DNA from: Camillea tinctor | Taxonomy: Eukaryota > Ascomycota > Sordariomycetes > Xylariales > Xylariaceae | Assembly (NCBI GenBank): GCA_022578605.1 | Contig: MU394071.1 | Span: 62,001 to 126,000 of the forward strand | Direction of reading: 5' to 3' | Length of the DNA stretch: 64,000 nucleotides | Shown here: one piece after another, positions 1 to 11,672 of the stretch | How positions within the stretch are numbered: the stretch's first letter is position 1 | Layout: every line of letters starts with the position of its first letter | Translations under genes and position numbers: made by a program | The notes under the pieces: generated by a model | Seen by the model: the letters and a program-made list of their open reading frames with translations, nothing else | Told to the model about the DNA's origin: nothing | Databases searched by the model: none

Positions 1-434
1 TCATTGGAGTAAGACGATGATCTTGTCCACATATTAAAGTTAGCTACTTGTGTTAGACCCTTTTTTATATTTCTATTATCATCATCATTATTACACTATA
101 TCCCTTCATAACTGGACTGGGCTGTACTGGACTGTTCCCGTTTACAATCACGTTCTTAACGTTACGCCTCAACGCCCTTCGACAGTCGGAGGTGTTTTGG
201 TATGACTTATACAATTAGATAGTTCCATATCTCCCCCCTCTTTAGTATTTTCCCCTCTGGTTCTTAAATTATACCGCGTGCAACTCGAACCAGTCATTCA
301 AATTATTTAGTCGATTGGTTGAAAATCTGTGCCTTTTTTCTCCCTGGTACTTCTTGAAGCTGTGAACACCCACCCATTACCAAGCCGCGGGAGAGAGAGA
401 CAGTGAGATAAACCCCCCCCCCCCCCAAAACACC
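1..434. other. Upstream region of pdx1
   Basis: No gene is visible here. The stretch ends in a run of 14 C residues (413-426) eight bases before the start codon at 435. It presumably holds the promoter and 5' leader of the B6 synthase gene. I see no clear TATA box or other site I could name. Confidence 0.5.
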
Positions 435-1394
435 ATGACGAACGACATTAGCAGTGCTGCCGCCGCAGCTCCGGCCCCCGTCAATGGCACCACCGCAGCA
501 TCCCAGACATCATCTTTTACCGTCAAGGCTGGTCTAGCGCAGATGCTCAAGGGAGGTGTGATCATGGATGTGACAGATGCGGCGCAGGCACGCATTGCAG
601 AAGACGCCGGCGCTTGTGCTGTGATGGCCCTGGAGCGTGTGCCGGCAGACATCCGGGCTGAGGGCGGCGTGGCGCGTATGTCGGATCCGGGAAAGATTAA
701 AGAGATCCAGGAAGCTGTGACGATCCCGGTTATGGCCAAGGCGCGCATCGGGCACTTTGTAGAGTGTCAGATTCTCGAGGCGCTAGGTGTAGACTACATC
801 GATGAGAGCGAGGTGCTGACGCCTGCCGACGACGCATACCACGTCGAGAAGGCCGGCTTTAGCGTGCCCTTCGTATGCGGCTGCCGCAACCTACCCGAGG
901 CGCTGCGGCGCATTGCCGAAGGCGCCGCCATGATCCGGACTAAGGGCGAGGCTGGTACCGGCGATGTTGTTGAGGCTGTTAAGCACATGCGCACCGTCAA
1001 CAGTGACATCGCGAGGGCCAAGGCGGCGCTGCAGGAGGGAGGCGATCTTGCTATCAGAGCTCTAGCTAGGGAGTTTGGCGTCGATGCTGCCTTGCTGAAG
1101 CAGACGGCTGAGTTGGGCCGTTTACCTGTAGTCAACTTTGCTGCAGGAGGCGTGGCGACGCCGGCGGATGCTGCCTTGATGATGCAACTGGGCTGCGACG
1201 GTGTCTTTGTCGGCAGTGGCATCTTCAAGTCTGGAGACGCGGCTAAGCGTGCGAAGGCTATCGTCAGAGCTACCACTCACTACCGCGATGCGAAGGTGTT
1301 GGCAGAGTGCAGCGAAGGCCTTGGCGAGGCCATGGTTGGCATCAGTGTCAGCAGCATGAAGCCCGAACAGAAGCTAGCTGGACGAGGGTGGTGA
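435..1394 (+). CDS. pdx1: Pyridoxal 5'-phosphate synthase, PdxS/Snz/PyroA subunit
   Basis: This is the synthase subunit of the DXP-independent vitamin B6 pathway. It joins ribose 5-phosphate, glyceraldehyde 3-phosphate and ammonia into pyridoxal 5'-phosphate, with ammonia supplied by the Pdx2/Sno glutaminase, which is not in this window. The single 319-residue ORF has no intron and matches the family length (about 300) plus an Ala/Thr-rich N-terminal extension of about 30 residues. The (beta/alpha)8 barrel shows Asp45 in GGVIMDVT, the Schiff-base lysine K102 in VMAKARIGH, the second lysine K170 in [10 protein letters not shown], and the glycine-rich phosphate site FVGSGIFKS near the C-terminus. 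The ATG follows a poly-C leader. The protein is normally cytosolic and forms a dodecamer. Identification is secure from overall conservation. Confidence 0.97.
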   Translation: MTNDISSAAAAAPAPVNGTTAASQTSSFTVKAGLAQMLKGGVIMDVTDAAQARIAEDAGACAVMALERVPADIRAEGGVARMSDPGKIKEIQEAVTIPVMAKARIGHFVECQILEALGVDYIDESEVLTPADDAYHVEKAGFSVPFVCGCRNLPEALRRIAEGAAMIRTKGEAGTGDVVEAVKHMRTVNSDIARAKAALQEGGDLAIRALAREFGVDAALLKQTAELGRLPVVNFAAGGVATPADAALMMQLGCDGVFVGSGIFKSGDAAKRAKAIVRATTHYRDAKVLAECSEGLGEAMVGISVSSMKPEQKLAGRGW

Positions 1395-1625
1395 TTGTGG
1401 AGATCATGTCTTTCTTTGTTATCTACCGTGAGAGCAGCTCTACGGGAATTGCAGGTGCGCTCGTGTTATTCAATGTCGTGTCCATTATTCTAGACATGTA
1501 TTCCGCTAGGGGGATAGAGTTGCACCATAGTCTACTAAGACTCCTGTACAAGATTTAAAATTGCCTAGCAAGTCTCCATGTATCCGACTCTCCTTTCCCC
1601 TTCCCCCCTTTCCCTTAACGCCTGC

Positions 1626-2506
1626 TTATGCTGGTATTCCGTTCCAAAGAGCATTGCTCAGTGTCTCGTTTGGTGTAAACCAGGACTCCAAGGACGGTTT
1701 CTCCCGGATGAGCAAATCTATAACCATCCGGCCAAAGACTACAGTTCCCCAGGGATTCAAGTGCGTAGTGTCTGTCTTGTCATCGCCGTAATTGTATTCT
1801 TGTGCAGCAGCTTTGCCGATCTCGTTGACGTACTTCAGGCTGGCCGCATTGAGGTCGATCACGGTCGAATCGGTAGCCTCAGCTGCTGCGATGGCCGCTA
1901 AACGCTGGTCGTGCAGCGAGTCGGTGGCATTATGGTCTTGGCCGCTAGGGAAGACACGGCGGGTGAGAGACGAGGTCAGAAGCTAGAAACAAGAGCTTAG
2001 CAAAGTGGGTGACCGAAGGGTAGAATGGCCTTGAGTTCTTGAACCTACCGGTGTACCACCTAGTGATTGGACTTCCTTGGCAAAGTTGATGAGGTTCTGT
2101 TGATATTGCTCAAATGTTACGCCGCTTGTAGATTTCTGGTCATTATGCCCGAACTTTCCTAGCAACTTAAGCGACAGATCCAGAGCGGCTAGCATCGACT
2201 TTCACTCACGCTAATTGTTACATAGCAATCGTACTTGTCCGCGTTCTCTTTGAGATGCGTTGTGACGTTTGACCAGTACCCCCCTGCTACAAACGAGGCT
2301 GTCGTCGCACCACTCTTTCCAATATTGACGCCCCAAGCTGGGCTAATGAGCGGAGCGAGAAACCCATCGCCCCAGCCCCCATCAACCGCCGTGGTAGAGT
2401 CGCCCGCGAGGAAAAACGCCGGCGTCTTGGCCTTGTGGTGGTGGACTGTTGGTATCGCCGAAGCTAAGGCAGCACCGGTGACTATTCTGAGCCATAGAGG
2501 AAGCAT
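1626..2506 (-). CDS. Rhamnogalacturonan acetylesterase (SGNH hydrolase, CE12-like)
   Basis: Secreted esterase that removes acetyl groups from rhamnogalacturonan I in pectin. I join three exons on the minus strand: 2506-2210, 2153-2049 and 1982-1626 (introns of 56 and 66 nt, both GT-AG, both phase 0), giving 252 residues, the usual size. The start was set at 2506 because MLPLWLRIVTGAALASA is a good signal peptide; an upstream in-frame ATG at 2605 would bury it. SGNH blocks are visible: GDST with nucleophile S37, GKSGATT (block II Gly), FGHND at 100-104 (block III Asn) right at the start of exon 2, and the catalytic pair D205/H208 in TDTTHLN. It lies tail-to-tail with pdx1, with 231 bp between stop codons. 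The product suggests growth on plant material. Confidence 0.92.
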
Positions 2507-3190
2507 GGTTGACGATGCAGACAATGATAGGTAAGTGATTATATAGCAGGAGGGATCTAATCGTATTTTGAATTCTTTATTCTTGCAAGGGCTGCATACG
2601 GCCAAGCCTTGAGTCTCGCCATAACCCCGACATATATATGGACAATGGCCTCATCAAGCGTGGGACTATTCCAAGAGTGAATACTTCCGGAGATTGTCCG
2701 TTTTGTCGCAGGGACTCCATTTCACAAGCTTCTATCGTGTCGATATTGTAACCTCTTCGCAGTATCAAGGACCGAGCTGGGGTAAGAGTCGTATTCCTGG
2801 TTGGTTTTTCCGGACTTCTTTGGAATTGTCCCGCCCCCTCCCTCCCCCCCCCCCCCTCTTCAACACCACCCCCGCAAGGTCCACGTATGTCATCAGATCA
2901 GATCCAATTTTCGTCCTTGCCAAAAGAAGAGAGGAAATATTGGATATTCTTGCCGGAGCACAGGAGATACGGTTTTGAGAATAGCCCAAGTCACAAATCC
3001 TCTCGACACCCGGAGACTTCAATTCTCGGTCCGCCATTATGCAGGCTTCTCACACCCCCCAAAAAATCATTAGGCTGAATGAATTACACATCTTAAGTTT
3101 AGTCATCTTGACATAGACAAGATCTTTGCAGCTTCGAAGTGCCCCTATAAATTCTCCTAGTATTACGCACTGACCGTTCCTCGTTTCTTC
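2507..3190. other. Intergenic region with no supported gene
   Basis: This contains the upstream region of the acetylesterase and the 3' flank of the next minus-strand gene. A C-rich tract lies near 2833-2856. Overlapping short frames on both strands cover the low-complexity tract but show no recognisable domain, so I call no gene. Confidence 0.5.
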
Positions 3191-4168
3191 TTATTTAGAA
3201 CGCCACCGTCCGTCTAATTCAACCGGCACCCGCTCCGTCTCTAACTCTTGAGGGTCGCGCGTACGCACTGCTGCCTCGTATTGACTCTTATGCGCGTTGC
3301 TCTGCCCAGAATATATAGTAGGGCTCGGGCCGTAGGCGACCGAACCTTGGTAATCGGACCCAGGATATGGCATGCCAGCATGTTGATGTTCGATCATGGG
3401 TGGCTGGTTTCTATTCTGTCTTCGAATGAACATTGTGGCGGCGAACGCACCCAGCGCCAAACCAGCCAATGCAGCACCCACACCGATCCCCGCTTGCGCT
3501 CCTGACGAGAGACCCGTATTAGCTACTGCAGTAGCAGAGGACGTCGCATCGCTTGTAGCCGGTACTGTGGTTGATGTCGCTGTCGCGGTTGCAGAGCTAG
3601 ACGAATCAGGGCCAAGAGTCGTTTGGCTGCGTTGGCCAATCCTGAACTCGAACACATCACTGTTCGATCCAAGGATGGCTGCGTAACCCGGTCGTAAATT
3701 GAACCAGCAGGCTGAACTGGCATCTGTGAAGTCTAGGATCGTAGGCGCTGTCCCATTGTAAGGAGTGGCTGCAGCTAATTTCTTTTCTTCAATGTTGTTA
3801 GATTTCAAATCAAATCACGTATTGATTATTTCTGGAGAGATCCGTCGCGTAGTGACTTGACGGCGGTTGATCAACGCGTCGGCAACGCGAAATAGGAGCG
3901 ATGAACCACTTGTTGTGGCGGGGAAAGGGTGTTACTTACGAACTGTGTTTCCATTTTCATCACTGCAGAAAGTGTACAGATTTGGATCCGAGAAGTTGGA
4001 TGTGTACGTGACTTGTACTGTATCTAGATAGTAAAAGGTCAAGCCTCGTGTTGGGTATTGCCATGTGACTCCATTGGTGTTTTCAGCGGTTATCCCATAA
4101 ACAAGCCAAAGACTCCATAAAGTACGGAACAAGGACTGTCCTGCTTTCATTTTCACATAACCCACCAA
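3191..4168 (-). CDS. Secreted-type single-pass membrane protein of unknown function
   Basis: I join two exons, 4168-3940 and 3774-3191 (intron about 165 nt, phase 1), for 270 residues. The acceptor could also lie six bases further in, which would drop two residues. The order of parts is a hydrophobic signal sequence (roughly residues 7-28), an extracellular domain with two Cys and repeated Asn-X-Ser/Thr sites, a Ser/Thr/Ala-rich stalk, one transmembrane helix rich in Gly/Ala, the basic stop-transfer FIRRQNR, and a Pro/Tyr/Ser-rich cytoplasmic tail. This is the layout of fungal Mid2/Wsc-like wall sensors, but I see no WSC cysteine pattern and do not assign it to either family. The start could instead be the ATG six codons downstream. 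Its role in surface sensing is inference from architecture only. Confidence 0.75.
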
Positions 4169-5842
4169 GTGACGTGCTACAGCGATTTTAGTTTATACGG
4201 GAGCTTTAGAATGAAAAGTATAGGAGAACAAGGTTGAAAGTTGGCAGAGATGAGAGGACTCAAGAGTGGTTGGTTAGGTCCGCGTCAATCCAAGTCACTA
4301 CAATACGCACATGAATAGTAATGCCAAGGACTCCTCGACCCCAACCGCCTATACTTGGATCTAATGATCACGACTAATCAAAGCTGTAACATCACATAGG
4401 ATGATGGTAGGATCTGAATCGAGCCTTGTGTGACTTTCTGCAAGTTCATCGTGTCTCTGTATCTACCTACCTATATAAAGTTGAGGGGGAGATGGACTAT
4501 AGATGTGGTACATAGGTAGGGGCCTGTTCTTTTCCATTGGATAGATCTACGATTAATGCTTCTGGACATGTATATGGTTGGCTGACGACCTGGTTGTAAT
4601 TAAATTCTCTACGAACTTTGTCTTCAGCTCTAGAGTATATGCAACCCTCTTGCAGGACTAAGCTGTATATTGCTCCTATGCTACCGTCAAGGCTAGGCCC
4701 GATTGTCAATTTATTTCCTTGTGGTTCTGTTAGGCAGGTCAGATAATCCTTCACCATAAATGTTATTCACCTTGGTCCTGCTCAAAGTCTTTTAAGGGTG
4801 TTTGAACACATACTCTCTTTTCATAGTAACATGACCTTTTCTCTTTTCTTGAATCTTATGAAGTAGATATAGGTAGGATAATAGTCGAAAACCTACTTTT
4901 AGGATAGCATTTCTATCGTCACCTGCCAAGATTTCAACATATGCTCATTAGGTACACTATTAGCTGATTACCCAGCCGACAGTAGTGTACTGGTGTCAGC
5001 ATACAACTTACAAAACGAGGATATTCGGATCCGAAATAACTGGGGGCCATGCATGACTATAATAAGACCAGAACAAATAAGCCCCCATCGGTACGACCAC
5101 TCACAAGCCAATGTTCATATACCGATATCGAACTCTTCAACAGTTATGACGGCATATTGTACTTAATCGAAACTAGGCATCAAAATATCAACAGCCGATA
5201 GAAGTCGATATCGAAGCAGGGGACGACAGCTCTACTTCAACCGTACGAGGTAGATAACCTAGAAATTCTCCTAAAAGTATCCCCATTATGCAGGTTCACT
5301 GCACAGGTACGCATTGTGAGATCGTTTGTGAGAGCGACAAAGCCGTGACCACTGAATGAGAGAGAAAAAAAAAAGGGGGGGGGGGTAGCGGGGGAGGCGT
5401 ATCGTAGTATAAATGGGGTAAGCGTAGTCGCGATCCTGGTCTCATAAGATGGCGGCGACGCAGTCATTTAGGTAGGTGTAATGTTGATAGATTAATAATA
5501 GTTCCTCATTCGATATCAGCTCAAGTTGGTACTCGTTGAGGTAGCGTGAGATTTAACTGAGCAATGTGGCCTAATCTAATAAGAATGAATGCGATCGTGT
5601 CGGAGCAATTGATATCGCGAATTATCACCGAGTTAATCATGGGCATCTCTTGGGGCAGGAAGTAGTGCATGATCGCAGTTCAGCAATATAAGCATGGTAA
5701 AGTAAAGGCTATTAAAAATTATTATAAAGTCTTGACAATAGATTCGTTGTTGTGTCCAAAATGATATCCAGCCCAAGTCAAACATCAAGCGCCAATCGAT
5801 AGTACTATAGGAAAGTGAAAACTTCGTGAAACTATTCTCATA
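4169..5842. other. Intergenic region, 1.7 kb
   Basis: No gene that I can support. An 86-codon minus-strand frame at 4497-4757 has no recognisable domain or signal peptide. An A-then-G homopolymer (A10G11) ends at 5385. Short TACCTAC words occur near 4461. The region must hold the promoter of the membrane-protein gene at its left end and the 3' end of the phospholipase gene at its right. Confidence 0.5.
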
Positions 5843-8800
5843 CTATGTATAAATACTCTCGGTCCAGGAATTGACCTGTAACCCCGTCTCTGCCATATTC
5901 GCATCTTTGAGATAGTCCAATGGCATCCATACAAGGTGGCCTTTTATCTGGTCCAACTTCCGGCGAATATCTTCAGCGGGTAAGAACCTGTCGAATACGT
6001 GACCGGGGTTGACTCCCTTGGGTGGCAAAAATGTATTGTAATCATCGAAAGTTTTCACTGCATGAGCGTCAGAAAAAAAAATAATGGATATAAATGCAAT
6101 ATAGCAAGATAGGAATGGAATTACCGTGATCGTCTGGATCAGCATGGAAGAGATGCCTAAAGATTTCAGTGTTTGTCGTGGCATTAGTGGTCCACATATT
6201 CCAAAGGTCATCACTCATAGGGTCTTCGACAAACTTGTAGCTGTCATCCCTGTCCCATATGTTGTTTGGTGAGTCTTCCCCTGGTGGCTGAGCATTTGGA
6301 TCATTACTTGCGTCGTTTTCTTGTGGAGGCAGCAATCCTAGATGTTCACGCCATAGATATCGTCGGAGCGTAGCTGCATGTCTTCCCGCTTGGAATGCTT
6401 TCCCATCCATTATGCTTGGGATCTTGTCGGTATCTTCCATAACAATGGATAGTTCACTGTCATGAGTACCCTGCTGGCTTCGATCATTCAGGTTACTCGA
6501 GCCGCAGACTGTTATACGGTCATCTACGATAAGCAGCTTTCCGTGGATGTAGAGTTCTTCCTGAATCCAGTTCTCGACCTCCTCTTGGGGTTCGCCTTCC
6601 CATAGCTCGTCCGAAAGCTTGCCCGTCCCGGCCATGGCGTGGTGGGCTACGCTGAAAGCCGACTTAGTTTCTTGGCCTTCCTCTCTGGCTTCTTCGAAAC
6701 GACGTCTTGCCTCCTGACTGGTGAGGTGTTCTTTATTTTGCTTCTTGTCTTCCGCTTTACCCATATGCTCATCGGACTCGCCTTCAACATCTGTAGCACC
6801 GTAGATGCCTTGGGCCATGATCTCTTCAGCTTCGGCGCGTTGCACTTGCTGGTATTTGACGCCAGATACCTCTTCCTGTCTCTTGACGGCAGGGGTCTTG
6901 TTGAGACGGTCATAAGAGCGCAAGTTGAAAATAAAGATATGGTTCGTTGGATCGACGTTCTGAGCCCGAATCTGTTCGAATATCGAATGCTCGCCACGAC
7001 AGATTGACTTGTATTGATAGTCCATAATTGCACGTGTTCCCGTAGCAGCATCATCTCGAAGATCTCCAGCAAATCCGGGTATCGCAGGAATAATGATAAT
7101 AACCCGGAATTTGCGGCCTTCCTTCCCAGCTCTGACGCAGGCATCAACAATTGCTCTGCCTATAGTATTATGGATTGGAGATTGCTGATCACCAGTGGCC
7201 GTGATGAAAAATTGGTTTTCGATGTATACATAATGCTGCGCATTTTGAATGATCTCCGCGTATGCGTTCTGAATGCTATGGTCTGGCAGAATGCCACTGG
7301 ACCAGTCTGCACTTGAGCGGATAATCTGCGCATGCACCGTTCCTCGGCTGTTCAGATTCTTCGTGCACAAGGGCGTTAAAGGATGAAGGACATAATCCTG
7401 TGAAGGAAGTTAGTAATCATCATACTGGCCACTTTGATCTCGTGAGTGGATGGGTGTCTAGAGTAAAAGCTTATAAGACTGATCGGAATGGGGAAGCTTT
7501 ACCCAAGACAACTGTGAAGGGGAAGGCGGGTAAAAGTGAAGAACTCTTTGAAATTACTCACTCCAACTGGGTGTGATGGCCGTTGGACACCCACTAAATC
7601 CTCGTCTTCTCCTTCTCTGCCCCTCAGCATAATCCAATCGTATTTGGCGTTACGCTTATACTTGTCACGCTTCACAAAATTCCAACGCAAGACAAAATGC
7701 TCTGCGATATCGTAGACACAGGGGCCAATGACACCCATGGCGACATCATGCCACGGCATACGACCATATTCCGCCTTACTCAATTCATTCTGCATCCAGT
7801 CTTGCACATTTTTGAAGTCCATGATACGATTGTTATTAAAGTCCTGGCCGGGCCACATTTCATTGGCAACCCCCTTTGCGAGAATTTATTAGTACGCGCT
7901 CTGATAGGAACTTGCCAGTGATGGGATGCTTACTTCAGGATGCATATCCGAGAGTATATGCTGGTGATTATCCCAGCGGCCGAAACATAGATCGAGACCC
8001 CCTATGAAGGCCATGGCGTAATCGATTACGATGAATTTCTCATGGTGGGCCCAGTAGAAGGTCATGTCGGCAGCGTTTTCGAGTACATTGTGATCGGGAT
8101 GGCGCATGATCTTGATATTGCCATATCCTGGAGAGCCCTCAGGGCACAATCCTTGCAATGCATGCTTCGTGTGTTCGGAATTACAGGTAATCGCCGCCTC
8201 AACTTCGCGATACACGACGATATAGATCTTGACACCGGCTTCGGCTCGACGCTTTAGAATATAATCCAAACGCCATTCTTGATTGAAATATGGCGGTCTC
8301 CGCATGAAGAGTTCGGGAGAAAGCCACCAATCGGCAATGTAGATAGACTCCTTGGCTTGCTCAAGAGCTTCCGAAACCGCCTGTGGTTTGGATCAATGTG
8401 AGAAGGAGGGTCATAGAGGGAGACAAGGGTAGACAGCTTACCCAGAAGTAATCCCTTCCGTCGACATACCACTTAATCAGGTTTCCTTCGCGCTCGGGGA
8501 AGAAGGATTTGAAGCGATGCTCTTCAGCAATCTTAGCACGCTTTTCATCGCAGGCTTTTTCATGTTCCTCGTCGTGGCGGTGCTCTGGATTGAACTAGAA
8601 GAACCGTACTTATAGCATTAGCAGGGCCAGCTAATATAGGAGTAGAATGATGATGCGTATATATATAATACAAAGAAGGAAAAAGGGTGGAATCCTACGA
8701 GGTTTGCGAACTTTCCGAGCCGATGCCTAAACAGTTCAAAATTAACCATTGACTCTTATTCTTGACAGAAGATAACAAGTAGATAGACGGACTTTTTATG

Positions 8801-8905
8801 AATCAATTCAATTTTAGCATCGCGCAGATGAGTGTCCTTGAATTTGTCGGTCAATTCCTTCAACTCGCCCAAGGGTTTCATGAACTTGTCGGCAAAGCCG
8901 GACAT
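5843..8905 (-). CDS. Phospholipase D (HKD family), without visible PX/PH domains
   Basis: Hydrolyses phospholipids such as phosphatidylcholine to phosphatidic acid. I join seven exons on the minus strand: 8905-8793, 8726-8699, 8594-8442, 8380-7934, 7873-7562, 7397-6125 and 6057-5843, giving 846 residues with all phases consistent. Exon 2 is only 28 nt. Two catalytic HxK(x4)D motifs are present: H211/K213/D218 in HHEKFIVID followed by GGLDLCFGR, and H636/K638/D643 in IHGKLLIVD followed by GSSNLNDRS. The block YVYIENQFFI (around 408-417) is also typical. The 98 residues before the first domain are too short for the PX and PH domains of yeast Spo14, so this is a compact fungal PLD. A charged Glu/Lys-rich insert (about residues 520-620) separates the PLD halves. 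The start at 8905 gives the conserved MSGFADKF; an ATG 33 nt upstream is possible. Confidence 0.93.
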
Positions 8906-9505
8906 AATAACGATACCTGAGGTAGGTAGGTAGTTCAAGTTAGGTTAGCTGGTTACAAAGATATGAAAGGAAAAGATAAAAGAAAAAGGTCTATGTGCTG
9001 TTTTGTGTGATAGAGTGTGGATATTGTGTTTCCTTGCTAAATTTATGGGAGGATGTGTAAAAGGTAGTAGGTAAGTGAGAAGAGTGGTGAGATATGGTAA
9101 GACAAGAAGAGGTAGTGGTGGTGGTGATATAGTTGACCTAGGTGGTAGGGAGGTTCGTCATAGGTAGGGTTTGACAGCTCTGGCCTGGCAGTCTGGGCTG
9201 AGTGGATGGGGCTTGTAAGTTTGCAAAAGCATGGAAGTTCGTTCCGGGATTAGTGTGCTGTGGGCAGCTAGCTAGCTAACCTAGTAGGTTAGTTACATAC
9301 GGCCTTAGGCGTAGGGAGGTATCAGCTACCCTACTACTTATATGCATATCTTTCTCTAGAAGCTCGTCAGCCGCCAAGTCAGGCTGCCGAGTTAACTATG
9401 GAGTTAACTATGTAGACCCAATTCCCATTTACATCAATACAATGTAAGATGAGTTTTTGCTTGAAGCTTTGGCTCTCTTTATTTGAGGTGAAGGTGGGGG
9501 AGAGA

Positions 9506-9522
9506 GGGGGGGGGGGGGGGGG
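9506..9522. repeat. Poly-G tract (17 G)
   Basis: An uninterrupted run of G in the divergent promoter, itself within a longer purine-rich stretch (about 9486-9527). Such runs can form G-quadruplex structures and are prone to length error in sequencing. Confidence 0.9.
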
Positions 9523-10514
9523 AGGGACTCTATGTACTTAGGTAGTTAGAAGTCATTAACACGGGCAGAAATCGAGTCTGAGCTTCAGGGCTTTTGTTGA
9601 ACAAGCGATGACGTCAATCCTGTTTTTGCATACCTACCTAGTAGGTATGGATGAATGTCTTTCTTCTTCTTCTCTCTTTTCTGTCAGTATGCAGGTACCT
9701 AGGTAGATACATAACCTACCAGCTACGTAGTAGCACATACAGATACTTCATACCACCCTGTTACCCTAGTGTAGCATTCTTTATTCATACCAATGCAAAG
9801 TTGCAAGCTAGTAGTAGTACGTAGGTTGCTTACTTCAAGTTAGTACCTTAACAACATAGAAAACCCTGTTTCGGATTCTTGGATTCAAAAGTATTTTGCC
9901 GTCCATCCGAGCTGAGCTTTTATGCGTAAAGTGCTACATATGTATGTCATAGATTATGCCTTACAATTGATGCTTTCTTGTATTGCCAGACCTTGGCTAC
10001 GGCATGGTCGCGTGATGCTTTATGTCACCATAACAATATTCCTGTAGGTAGTTGGAATGATACAAATGTTTGTGAGCAGGAATTGGCAAAGGCTTGATGT
10101 CCACTACATCAACCTACTATGTATTCCATTAATACTAGGTACAAGGTACTGACGTAGCTAAATGCGTAATCGCAATGTAGTACGTAGTAGACCTTTCTAT
10201 GTAGGTAGTCTGGTAATAAACTTTAATAAGGCTAGATCCCAGTAGGTTAAGGTGCTGATTCTTCCAGTAGCTGGCAGCTGGCAATAGAACAGATGTTGAA
10301 AGACATACTACCTACTCTCTGTGGCTTACGCGTCTATCTGCCCATCCCATGGACCCATTCATGGATCCATCTACCCCTCACTAACCAGCCACAAGCCACG
10401 ATCTCTTCCCCTCATACCTCCTTCTCTAGGTACCTTCTAAACTTACCTAACTCCTGAACAAGGGTCCTCCCAGCCCTAGCTAACTTAGAAAGAGATCCCG
10501 AAGCTTGCTCGGCT

Positions 10515-10516
<2 letters not shown>

Positions 10517-10548
<32 letters not shown>
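10517..10548. repeat. CT dinucleotide microsatellite (16 units)
   Basis: A perfect CT repeat about 275 bp upstream of the GLTP start codon. It sits in the pyrimidine-rich promoter or leader and may vary in length between strains. Confidence 0.95.
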
Positions 10549-10551
<3 letters not shown>

Positions 10552-10823
10552 CCGTTAGGTCAACTTGCCTTTTGCTTTCACTCCTAACTATTTACCTAAC
10601 CTCCTCCTACTATTTCCATATTATAACATTGACCGCTCATCCCCTCCTAATCCCTCCTTCTCCCCTTCTCCCCATTCTTTCTTCCTTTCTTTCTCCTCTC
10701 CTCTCCTCTTCTTCTCCTCTCCTCTTCTTCAAAGTTCTTCTTCAAAGCTCTTCTCCAAAGTTCTTCGTGCTATTCTTCATCCATTTTACATTCCCGACTT
10801 GTACCTCCGCCAACTTCTCGAAA

Positions 10824-11672
10824 ATGTCGGTCCCCATCATCCCCCCTGATGGAACTCTGCTTGACACTTTCAAGCGTTCCTTCGTTGATGTGCCTATTCT
10901 GGCCGATAAGGATAATGCCATTGCAACCACCGAATTCCTCGAAGCTGCCGAGTCTCTAACTACCATGTTTGGTACGATCTGTCCCATATAACCTTTGTTA
11001 TCCTAAACTCATTGCCCATCCATCTATTGCTGTTGCTGTTGCTAACCCCTTGCCCCTTATAGATGTCCTTGGATCAGTGGCTTTTTCACCCGTGAAGAAC
11101 GACATGCTAGGAAACGTCAAGGTGCGTTGTCCCCTGCTAATCCTACGAAGACCCTCTATTATGGAATGTTCAACTCGTATTAGAAAATCCGCGATCGCCA
11201 AGCCGCTGCCCCTGCTGAGTCCGAGTACTTGCAAGAGCTTTGCCTCAACGAGCTTAAGACCAAGAAGCACACCGCTACCGAGGGTCTTCTATGGCTCACC
11301 CGGTAAGGATTTCCTAGCCCATGGGCTAGTTAGCATAAATGGTCCGCGGATGAGTAGTAGACTGACTGTTCATTTTACAGAGGTCTGGAATTCACCTGTA
11401 TTGCTCTAAGTCAGAACTTGGCCCAGGAAAGCGAAGAACTCTCTGCCTCGTTCCGAAACGCGTACGGCGAGACCCTCAAGCCACACCACAGTATCCTAAT
11501 TAAGCCTGTTTTCTCTGCTGCCATGAGCGCTTGCCCTTACCGCAAGGACTTCTACCCTAAGCTTGGACATGAGGCTAAGGTTCCCGTCGAGCTGCGAACA
11601 TACCTGGCCGCACTTGAGAAAATTGTCGGTATACTAAAGGGATTCCAGAGCCGCAAGGAGGCAAAGTGGTAA
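10824..11672 (+). CDS. het-c2: Glycolipid transfer protein, HET-C2 type
   Basis: A GLTP-fold protein that moves glycosphingolipids between membranes. It is the apparent orthologue of Podospora HET-C2, a locus that takes part in heterokaryon incompatibility in that fungus. I join four exons: 10824-10971, 11063-11121, 11184-11302 and 11381-11672, giving 205 residues, the family length. GLTP hallmarks are the N-terminal FLEAAESLTTMFD, the segment DVLGSVAFSPVKNDMLGNV with the glycolipid head-group site D-x3-N-x2-K, a conserved LLWLTRGLEF tryptophan block, and the C-terminal ALEKIVGILKGF. The ATG lies in AAAATGTC, a good fungal start context. Introns 1-3 are short with clear GT-AG ends; the second exon is only 59 nt. 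Whether it acts in incompatibility here cannot be told from one haplotype. Confidence 0.95.

Larger units (their letters stand above)
8906..10823. promoter_or_regulatory. Divergent promoter region between phospholipase D and GLTP genes
   Basis: No coding region is visible in these 1.9 kb, which must hold both start-proximal promoters. Many short words related to TACCTAGGTA and TAGGTAGG occur, densest at about 8920-8940 and 9610-9850. A G17 tract (9506-9522), a CT dinucleotide run (10517-10548) and a C/T-rich leader (about 10590-10750) precede the GLTP start. CT-rich leaders of this kind are common before highly expressed fungal genes. I cannot name a specific factor site. Confidence 0.55.

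Noticed and set aside
794..1276. 160-codon minus-strand frame within pdx1
   Set aside because: Antisense shadow of the strongly conserved B6 synthase gene.
4497..4757. 86-codon minus-strand frame
   Set aside because: No domain, no hydrophobic leader and no matching exon found nearby.
10565..10849. Plus-strand frames in the GLTP leader
   Set aside because: They are low-complexity translations (Leu/Ser/Pro/Phe) of the C/T-rich leader and run into the real start.
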